Assembly: GCA_036005805.1 (NCBI GenBank)
Contig: DASYQE010000105.1
Location: 1-18,300 of the forward strand
Source of the DNA: DASRAU01 sp036005805
GTDB lineage: Bacteria; Acidobacteriota; Polarisedimenticolia; Gp22-AA2
DNA: 18,300 bases
Direction of reading: 5' to 3'
The position numbers were made by a program, and so were the translations under genes. Positions within the stretch are counted from its first letter, which is position 1; every line of letters starts with the position of its first letter. The notes under the pieces were generated by a model that was given only the letters and a program-made list of their open reading frames with translations, made no database searches and had not been told where the DNA came from. Shown here piece by piece: positions 6,880-12,543 of the stretch.

Positions 6880-9183
6880 TCACCACCACGACCAGAACTC
6901 GACCCGAAGCGTGCGCGAGAGGCGGCGCGTCAACAGCGTCAGGAGCCGGGCCCGATCGCCATGAATCTTGGCGGTTCCGGTCATTTCAGGCTTCAACAGG
7001 CCGGAGAGATTGTCGAGGCGTGTCCTGACGAGAATGGTCCTGCCGGCCAGCGCATCCTGGGCCAGGGACACGGTGGGAGCGATCGACGTGACCGTGCCTT
7101 CGAACGTCTTCCGCGGGAACGAGCGGGCCCGAATCTCCACTCTCTGCCCGATGCGCACGTCGGAGATCTCCTTCTCGGGCACCGCGATCTCGGCGGTGAC
7201 GGTGGTCACGTCATAGACCTTGGCGATCAGATCCCCCTTGTTGACGTGTTCGCCCACTCTCTCCTTGAGTTTCGGCGTGGTGATGACTCCGGTGATCGGG
7301 CTGATGATGGCGATGCGCAGGAGCTGCTCCTCGAGGTAGCGTCGCTGCGCCTCCCATCGCCGGACCTCCGCTTCCACGGACTCGATCGCCTCCTTGCGGT
7401 TCCCTGCCTGAAGCACCTTGAGACGACCCTCGGATTCCTCGAGCTCTTTCTGCCGGACCGAAACCTCTTCCTCCGACTCGGCGAATTCCTTCTGCGAGAC
7501 GAGCCGTTGCACGAAGAGCTTGTCGAGCATCTGGCGCTTCTCCCGGGCGTATTTCAGACGCTCCCCTGCCTTCTCCACCTCCGTCATGCCGAGCGACAAC
7601 TCTTCGCCCCTCGGCCCCAGCCGCAGCAGGCGCAGCCTCGCCTGGCTCTCCTCAATCTGGGCTCGGACTTTCTCGATCTCCGCGAGGTAGTCGCGATCCG
7701 AAAGGCGGGCGATGACCTCTCCCTTGGTGATGCGGTCCCCCTCCTCGCCCCGGATCTCGTCGATGATCCCCTCCACGTCCGTCCGCACGTCGGCGTTCTG
7801 GGCGGGCAGGATGGTGAAATCGCCGGCGACTTTCAGCTCCATCTTCCCGAACCAGAGTATGGCGAGGGCACCGGCCAGGACGAAGAACACCCTGGCTCCC
7901 CTCATGACCGCGGTTCGAAGTGTCTCGAACGATCGGAACATGGCGCGAAGAGTATCAAGAGTCCTGGCGACGGGAGCACGGAAGGTGGCGAGCAACACGA
8001 GCGTGAAAGCGAAGAGCCCCCACCCCTGATAGCGCGTGACCATGTATCGGCCAAACCACAGCGCGACCCAGCCCAGCAGCCAGACGGAGTAGACCCCCGC
8101 GAGCAGCCCGTAGGCCAGGAGGATCCGGGTCTCCCGCCGCGTCGGACGCACAACTTCGGATGACCCTCCGACGAACAGCCGGCGCATCCCGGCGCGAAGG
8201 TATCCCTGGGCCTTCCCGCGGAGGTTCGAGATCTCCAGGTAGTCGCTGAGCAGGTAGTAGCCGTCGAGCTTGATGAGAGGATTCAAGTTGATGAGCGTCT
8301 TGACGGCGGACGTGGCCACCACGACCAGCGCGAGCTGATTGATGAGGCTTGCGGTCTCGGTCAGTCGCCACGCCAGGGTGGCGACCGCCCACATGAAAAT
8401 GTCGACGTAGGCTCCGGCGAAGGTGACCCAGAGCCGCCTCGACCTCTCCGGGAAGAGCCAGGCATCGCTGACGTTGCAGTAGAACGCCGGCTGAAAATAG
8501 ATGAGCAGGAAGCCCATCTCCCGGACTCGGCCGCCGAAGCGCTTGCAGGTCAGTCCGTGCGCGAATTCGTGCACGACGATGATGGCGTAGACCGTGAACC
8601 AGGCCAGGATCAGGGAGTGAAGATTGAACAGATTGCGGACATCGCGGGCGATGTCGGCCCGGTTGGCGACGGTGATGATGAGCGCCGCGGCAACGCCGGC
8701 CGTTGACAGGACGACGAAGCGGGGGGTGAAGAGGAATCCCAGTCTCGGGACCATGCGGTCGAGCAGCTGATCCGGATCGAATGCCTTGAACCTGAGATAG
8801 AGCAGACTGCCGCGCACCGGTCCGCGAATTAATGGCGGGGGCGGCGACGATGACGCGGATCGTTCGACCAGACCAAAGGAACGGAGCTTCTCAACGAATC
8901 CCTGCAGACCGAGCGAGGACAGCGGGGCGTCGAACCTCTGCTCGACCTGCCTCCGAATCGTGTCGAGAGGCGTGGACCCGTCCAGAAGCCTGAGGATCGA
9001 GGCCTCCGCTTCCCCGAAGCGGTAGTAACGCCCGGACGCCGGATCCTTCACCACCAGGCCTCCCCCAGCGGATCGTTCCTGGAGACTGAGGATCAGGTCA
9101 CACCGCAGCCTGGGCGCATCGCCCGAGGGGCTGATCACGGGCGCAGCGGGTATCTCGGAGAGCGGAGGGCTGATTGTCGACAT
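6880..9183 (-). CDS. PqqD-like/M50 metalloprotease/HlyD fusion: predicted peptide maturation and export protein
   Basis: The protein has 767 residues in three parts. Residues about 27-107 form a PqqD-like winged-helix domain (VVKDPASGRYYRFGEAEASI), the fold RiPP systems use to bind leader peptides. Residues about 125-450 are a multi-pass M50 (site-2-protease type) domain with zinc motif HEFAHG (205-210) and the second-site motif NPLIKLDGYY (301-310). Residues about 455-745 are a HlyD-type periplasmic adaptor: lipoyl-like halves around a long coiled coil (about 500-625), ending with an aromatic FWSWW tail. This layout suits membrane cleavage and export of a small peptide. The 57-residue peptide gene lies directly upstream on the same strand. 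Start: ATG 9183, with AGGTGG nine bases upstream; in-frame TTG 9222 and GTG 9219 are alternatives that would place the hairpin inside the coding region. Confidence 0.85.
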   Translation of the reverse strand: MSTISPPLSEIPAAPVISPSGDAPRLRCDLILSLQERSAGGGLVVKDPASGRYYRFGEAEASILRLLDGSTPLDTIRRQVEQRFDAPLSSLGLQGFVEKLRSFGLVERSASSSPPPPLIRGPVRGSLLYLRFKAFDPDQLLDRMVPRLGFLFTPRFVVLSTAGVAAALIITVANRADIARDVRNLFNLHSLILAWFTVYAIIVVHEFAHGLTCKRFGGRVREMGFLLIYFQPAFYCNVSDAWLFPERSRRLWVTFAGAYVDIFMWAVATLAWRLTETASLINQLALVVVATSAVKTLINLNPLIKLDGYYLLSDYLEISNLRGKAQGYLRAGMRRLFVGGSSEVVRPTRRETRILLAYGLLAGVYSVWLLGWVALWFGRYMVTRYQGWGLFAFTLVLLATFRAPVARTLDTLRAMFRSFETLRTAVMRGARVFFVLAGALAILWFGKMELKVAGDFTILPAQNADVRTDVEGIIDEIRGEEGDRITKGEVIARLSDRDYLAEIEKVRAQIEESQARLRLLRLGPRGEELSLGMTEVEKAGERLKYAREKRQMLDKLFVQRLVSQKEFAESEEEVSVRQKELEESEGRLKVLQAGNRKEAIESVEAEVRRWEAQRRYLEEQLLRIAIISPITGVITTPKLKERVGEHVNKGDLIAKVYDVTTVTAEIAVPEKEISDVRIGQRVEIRARSFPRKTFEGTVTSIAPTVSLAQDALAGRTILVRTRLDNLSGLLKPEMTGTAKIHGDRARLLTLLTRRLSRTLRVEFWSWW

Positions 9184-9211
9184 AAAAAAAGGCCACCTGC
9201 CGGAAGTGGCC
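9184..9211 (-). terminator. Intrinsic terminator or attenuator between peptide gene and protease gene
   Basis: On the minus strand a perfect 6-bp stem, GGCCAC/GTGGCC (arms 9206-9211 and 9191-9196, nine-base loop), is followed at once by seven T (9190-9184). The T-tract abuts the protease ATG at 9183. Transcripts of the upstream peptide gene (stop at 9287) would end here, with read-through needed to express the protease. The 3' arm also contains the presumed ribosome site of the protease. Confidence 0.7.
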
Positions 9212-9224
9212 CTCTTCACCAAAT

Positions 9225-9273
9225 GGCCCCCGGGGGAGGAGACCAGAGCGCCCCGGTCGTCCCCCCGGGGGCC
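9225..9273. repeat. Long GC-rich inverted repeat downstream of the peptide gene
   Basis: The arms GGCCCCCGGGGG (9225-9236) and CCCCCGGGGGCC (9262-9273) pair perfectly. The loop contains a further GACC/GGTC stem (9241-9244 and 9255-9258). It sits between the peptide stop codon and the intrinsic terminator, so it could protect the 3' end of the short peptide mRNA or limit read-through. Each arm is also self-complementary. Confidence 0.6.
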
Positions 9274-9286
9274 GTATGGCCTGGAA

Positions 9287-9460
9287 CTATCCGCCCTGGC
9301 TGCCGGGCTGTCCCTCGTAACCCTTCAGTCCATTGGGTGTTCCGTTGTTGCCACCCTGGTTGCCGGGTTGCCCTTCGTAACCCTGGAGCCCCGGTGCCAC
9401 GCTCGGGGCAATCCTCTCTTCGAGCGGCTCGACTTCGAGTCGAATCTCCGGCTTTCTCAT
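9287..9460 (-). CDS. 57-residue leader-plus-repeat peptide, candidate substrate of the adjacent M50/HlyD protein
   Basis: ATG 9460-9458 is preceded by GGAGGA (9472-9467) at six bases, an excellent ribosome site; TAG is at 9289-9287. The N-terminal about 22 residues are charged, with EVEPLEERIAPS at 9-20, and contain no hydrophobic signal sequence. The C-terminal part is two 14-residue repeats, GLQGYEGQPGNQGG (24-37) and GLKGYEGQPGSQGG (44-57), joined by NNGTPN. Each repeat reads as Gly-X-Y triplets like a short collagen tract. There is no Cys and almost no Ser/Thr, so lanthionine chemistry is unlikely. The repeats are also visible in DNA at a 60-base period. The gene lies 104 bases upstream of the PqqD-like/M50/HlyD gene on the same strand. 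I infer a leader-directed, cleaved and exported peptide. No modifying enzyme is visible nearby, so a plain proteolysed peptide is also possible. Confidence 0.75.
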   Translation of the reverse strand: MRKPEIRLEVEPLEERIAPSVAPGLQGYEGQPGNQGGNNGTPNGLKGYEGQPGSQGG

Positions 9461-9552
9461 GGTGTGTCCTCCGCTGATGGAAATGCTCCCCAGGCGCCCG
9501 GAGGCAACCCGACGATCTCCCTGCCCCTTGAGGAGCGAGCCGCCTCCCGGGG

Positions 9553-9587
9553 GTCAATTTAGTAGGGCAAGTTTTTTCAAATCTACC
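9553..9587 (-). promoter_or_regulatory. AT-rich patch, probable promoter region of the peptide gene
   Basis: A 35-base A/T-rich island in GC-rich surroundings lies about 95-130 bases upstream of the peptide ATG, between it and the stop of the Ca-binding protein gene. On the minus strand it contains TTGAAAAAAC followed by CTACTAAATT. The best hexamers are spaced only 13 bases apart, so the promoter call rests mainly on composition and position. Confidence 0.35.
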
Positions 9588-9597
9588 TCGGAATCGC

Positions 9598-10311
9598 TCA
9601 ATGTGTCGTTCGTAGTAATGCGTATTTGTGATGCATCCGAGTCGCCCGGCGAGGCTCTTCGACCCGGGCTAACGGCCGACCTCCAGACTCATCCTTTTCG
9701 GCCGCGCACCCGGGACCGGGGGGCCGGGGGACGATGGCGCCGGTGGCGGGATCGGCCCGGACGCCGTGCTGCCGGACGTCGACGCCTCCATCCGGCGACC
9801 CCGATAGGCCCGGGAACGTCGGCCAGTACCGGGTCCCGTCGCAGGCATCGGGCGTCCCATCCCCGTCGCTGTCGGGCACGATCGGCTTCGGATCCACGCC
9901 GATCTCCGGGATGCCGGTCGTCCAGGCGGTGACCTCGTCGGCGTCGTCGGGACATGGATCGCAGGCGTCGCCCAACCCGTCGCCGTCGCGGTCGGCCTGC
10001 GAAGGGTCGAAGGTGAAGGGGCAGACGCCGTTGTCGTTGCTCAACCCGTCGCCATCGCCATCCGGATCGCAGGCATCGTCCTGTCCATCGAGGTCGATGT
10101 CCTCCTGCTTCGGGTTCGGATCGAGCGGGCAGTTGTCGGATTCCGAGATTAGGCGCTTGGCGGCGAGCATGCGATCGGACTCAGACGCGACCCGGCCGAA
10201 GGCGCGGGTGCCTTTGACGCGCTGCGGCGGGCTCGCGACGAGCAGCCCGGCCGAGGGGAGGATCGTGAGCGCGACGAGGCAACGGACAACAGGCCGGCGT
10301 TGGGCGGTCAT
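9598..10311 (-). CDS. Secreted thrombospondin type 3 repeat Ca-binding protein
   Basis: The 237-residue protein has an N-terminal hydrophobic signal-like segment (about residues 9-27) followed by acidic, Cys-bearing Ca-binding repeats: DNCPLDPNPKQEDIDLDGQD (59-78), CDPDGDGDGLSND (81-93), DRDGDGLGDACDPCPDD (108-123) and DSDGDGTPDACDG (148-159). These are thrombospondin type 3 repeats, which fold around Ca2+ and occur in extracellular bacterial proteins. After residue about 160 the sequence is low in recognisable pattern and Arg/Pro rich, so the 3' end may be frameshifted or a truncated remnant of a longer protein. Start: ATG 10311 with GAGGAG eight bases upstream. It lies directly upstream of the repeat peptide gene on the same strand; whether it belongs to the same system is unknown. 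Confidence 0.75.
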   Translation of the reverse strand: MTAQRRPVVRCLVALTILPSAGLLVASPPQRVKGTRAFGRVASESDRMLAAKRLISESDNCPLDPNPKQEDIDLDGQDDACDPDGDGDGLSNDNGVCPFTFDPSQADRDGDGLGDACDPCPDDADEVTAWTTGIPEIGVDPKPIVPDSDGDGTPDACDGTRYWPTFPGLSGSPDGGVDVRQHGVRADPATGAIVPRPPGPGCAAEKDESGGRPLARVEEPRRATRMHHKYALLRTTH

Positions 10312-10435
10312 GGGGTCACTCCTCTTGTTGTTCCGAGTCCGGGACGCACGGCGTCTCTCGAACCTGCAAAAGGAATGACGGATTGGGAAGGAAAAGTGGC
10401 TCAGCTACGTCGAGGCGACACGCCCTTCGAACCGG

Positions 10436-11962
10436 CTACGCCACGGCGTAGAGGAACTCGACGAACGACGCGACGGCGCCGTCGAGCCCCTGGATCTTCG
10501 GGTTCGTGGACTCGATCAGGAAGTGCTCGTCCGGCGCGTGTGCGCCGGTGCCGTAGCCCATGCCGAAGCCGCCCGCGGGCAGGCTCAGCGGCGGGTTCGT
10601 GAAGCGATAGCCCGGCCATGAGCCGGGGCTGCGCGGCAGCACGAGCGGCTTCGCACCGAGATGCGTGAAGCTCGCGACCACGGCCTTGAAGAAAGCGCTG
10701 CCGGGGTCGGTCTGCGTCGGATCGTAACCGCCGGTCATGTTGACCTCGATGTCGCCGAAGCCCTGGTGCGCGAGGTGGTTCTTGAGCTTCTCGAGGGTGT
10801 CTTCGGCCGTCATGTCGGGCACGAGACGCATGTCGATCTTGGCGACGGCGCGGTGCGGCAGCACCGTCTTGCCGCCCGGTCCCGTGTAGCCGCCGACGAG
10901 GCCCTCGATGTTGATCGTGGGCTGAGAGTACAGGCGCAGGAGCGAGGTCGGCCAGTCCTCGTCCTTCACCCAGCGCTCGACGTTGTACTGCGCCTTGATC
11001 GTGGCCTCGGGCACCGTCGCGGCATAATCGAGCACCATCTTTCTCTGCGCGCCGGAAAGCGGCCGTGCCTTCTCGAAGAAGCCCGCGACCGCGGGCGTGT
11101 GGCCGTCCTTGTCGACGAGCGTGTTGAGGGCCTGCACCAGGTGCCACGAAGGCGAGTCGACCTGCGCCTCGAGGCTGGAGTGGATGTCCTTCTTCGGGCC
11201 CCGGCCCCACTTTTCGCCGCTCGAGACGAGCTCGAGCTCGACGACTCCCTTGGCGCCGGCTTCGACCGTGACGCTGCCGTCCAGTTCCTGGGAGGCATTG
11301 GGCAGCAGGACGCCGATGCAGGGCTTCAGAGAAGGCAGGACGTCCGGGTTGTTGACGATTTCGCCGAAGTGCGGGGAGCCGATCTCCTCCTCGCCCTCGC
11401 AGACGAGCACGAGGTTGACGGGCAGCTTCCTGCCGCTGGACTTGAAAGCGGCAAGCGCGCCGAGGAAAGCATTCTCCGGGCCCTTCTGGTTCACGGCGCC
11501 TCGTCCCATGAGGACCGTGCCGAGGCCCGGCTTTTCGACGAGGCGCGCCTCGAGCGGCGGCGAGCTCCACTCCTCGGGCACGAACTGCTTGACGTCGTAC
11601 ATGAAATAGACGGCCAGGGTGTTCCTGGCGCCAGCATCGAGCCGCCCGAACACCCCGGGCATGCCCGAGGTCGGGATGACCTTGACGCCCGTGAAGCCCG
11701 CGTCCTGCGCGAGCTGCATCATGTATTCGGCGCCCTTGGGATAGTTGCGGTTCTCCGCGGCAATCGAGGGCAGCGCGATCCAGTCCTGCAGCCGCTTGAT
11801 GTTCACGGCATGCTGCTTCGGCACCTGCGCCAGCACCGCCGCCTTGTCGTCGCCCACGACGGCCGCCCGCAAGATCGACGGCACCGCCGCGAGCATGGCG
11901 CTCGAGACGGCGGTCTGCACGAAGTCGCGACGGCTCCAGCCGGTGTCGTTCGAATCGCCCAT
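10436..11962 (-). CDS. Tat-exported M20-like metallopeptidase with altered metal-binding residues
   Basis: The 508-residue protein starts with a twin-arginine signal (WSRRDFVQTAVSSAMLAA, residues 9-26), so it is probably exported folded. The body follows the M20/M25/M40 hydrolase plan: the YDV segment after a beta strand (119-124), GRGAVNQKGPENAF (153-166), the catalytic-Glu strand CEGEEEIGSP (188-197), a lid-domain IHSS motif, and a C-terminal AHAPDE motif carrying the last His ligand. Canonical enzymes read H-x-D and D-x-K-G at the first two sites. Here the His is Met121 and the bridging Asp is Asn158, so metal binding must differ or activity is lost. Start: ATG 11962 is chosen because the Tat signal follows it and GGGGGAGG precedes it closely. 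GTG 12031 would extend it by 23 residues. Confidence 0.85.
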   Translation of the reverse strand: MGDSNDTGWSRRDFVQTAVSSAMLAAVPSILRAAVVGDDKAAVLAQVPKQHAVNIKRLQDWIALPSIAAENRNYPKGAEYMMQLAQDAGFTGVKVIPTSGMPGVFGRLDAGARNTLAVYFMYDVKQFVPEEWSSPPLEARLVEKPGLGTVLMGRGAVNQKGPENAFLGALAAFKSSGRKLPVNLVLVCEGEEEIGSPHFGEIVNNPDVLPSLKPCIGVLLPNASQELDGSVTVEAGAKGVVELELVSSGEKWGRGPKKDIHSSLEAQVDSPSWHLVQALNTLVDKDGHTPAVAGFFEKARPLSGAQRKMVLDYAATVPEATIKAQYNVERWVKDEDWPTSLLRLYSQPTINIEGLVGGYTGPGGKTVLPHRAVAKIDMRLVPDMTAEDTLEKLKNHLAHQGFGDIEVNMTGGYDPTQTDPGSAFFKAVVASFTHLGAKPLVLPRSPGSWPGYRFTNPPLSLPAGGFGMGYGTGAHAPDEHFLIESTNPKIQGLDGAVASFVEFLYAVA

Positions 11963-12080
11963 GTCCTCCCCCAGGGATGGTCCGTGAATGCGCGTCTCGG
12001 ATGCGCTCCTGTCCGCTACCACGTAGGCCACGGTCTCGCATCGAGCGAAAAGCCCGTGCGACCAGAAGGCCGCGTTCGTT

Positions 12081-12110
12081 GTAGCCCGCGAGCGGCGCGT
12101 ACTCTACCTC
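12081..12110 (-). pseudogene. Fragment resembling the 3' coding end of the triheme cytochrome
   Basis: Thirty bases match 2292-2321, the end of the cytochrome gene, at about 26 positions. In the minus frame they encode EVEYAPLAGY against EEEYAPLAGY in the cytochrome. The similarity stops sharply on both sides and a dispersed repeat begins at 12111. It is too short to be functional and may be a recombination scar. Nothing gene-like was recognised in 11963-12080. Confidence 0.4.
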
Positions 12111-12156
12111 CCTCGCCTGCGGACCACCGCGGCGAATCGTATACCGACACGAACCG
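12111..12156. repeat. Dispersed 46-bp repeat, copy 3
   Basis: This copy is 42/46 identical to 4455-4500. Differences are three adjacent bases in the CCGSSSCG centre and one near the end. Copies 1 and 2 sit beside the heads of DUF2785 genes. Here the nearest DUF2785 remnant lies about 260 bases further right. Both flanks differ from copy 1, so about 46 bases is the shared unit. Confidence 0.6.
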
Positions 12157-12165
12157 CGTTGCCGC

Positions 12166-12276
12166 TCAGCAGTGCACGTGACCGAGCATCCAGAAGACCA
12201 CGACGAACACGAGGATCGTGGACAGGCATCCGCCGCCCCACTTCCAGGCGGCCACGCCCGCAAGCACACCGCGCAA
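12166..12276 (-). CDS. Possible 36-residue single-pass membrane peptide
   Basis: A short minus-strand frame ends at TGA 12168-12166 and encodes RGVLAGVAAWKWGGGCLSTI followed by a strongly hydrophobic stretch, LVFVVVFWMLGHVHC. There is no ATG. TTG 12276 (AGGGA four bases upstream) or downstream GTG codons would serve as starts, and an in-frame stop lies 13 codons further upstream. The amphipathic head, Gly-rich turn and single helix look like a real small membrane protein rather than chance. Start-codon weakness and the debris around it mean it may be a remnant. Confidence 0.45.
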   Translation of the reverse strand: MRGVLAGVAAWKWGGGCLSTILVFVVVFWMLGHVHC

Positions 12277-12413
12277 CGGTCCCTGCGTGGTCGAAAGCTC
12301 GTTCCCGCCTCAGGTCACATCGAGGCCGAAAGGTCATACCCGCAGACTCGCACCGCAGCCATCCGGAACAGTGCGTACCGCGGCGCCGGGCGGGACAAGG
12401 GCGCGCGGACAGG

Positions 12414-12515
12414 GTCGAGCGCGGCCGACAGCAGTCCGTCGAATTCCTCGGCTGTCAGGAACGGGGTGTCGTTGTCGCGCGCCGCGCGCAGCACCGAGTC
12501 GGTGCCGTTTTCTCC
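12414..12515 (-). pseudogene. Third DUF2785 remnant with internal deletion
   Basis: About 100 bases match the second copy (5778-5915) almost exactly, including TCAGGAACGGGGTGTCGTTG, and match the intact copy less well. About 34 bases present in the other copies (ACCAGCGACAGGAC… to …GAGCGCC) are missing. The deletion ends carry a short GCCGC microhomology. It lacks the extra base that frameshifts copy 2. The rest of 12277-12413 holds nothing I recognise. Confidence 0.7.
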
Positions 12516-12543
12516 ATGGAGTCCCGGCTCTGCGGCGGCGTCC

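Noticed and set aside
6961..8163. 400-codon plus-strand frame over the HlyD part of the fusion
   Set aside because: It is antisense to a well-recognised domain and has no ribosome site or family resemblance.
9290..9391. Two-unit tandem repeat considered as a CRISPR or minisatellite
   Set aside because: There are only two imperfect units, in frame within a coding gene and differing mainly at synonymous positions.
9216..9557. 113-codon minus-strand frame overlapping the peptide gene
   Set aside because: It is a different frame from the 57-residue gene, lacks its ribosome site, and runs through the GC hairpins with Arg-rich noise.
10661..12181. 506-codon plus-strand frame over the M20-like gene
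   Set aside because: It is antisense to a protein with a Tat signal and clear family motifs. The translation is low-complexity Arg/His/Leu rich.
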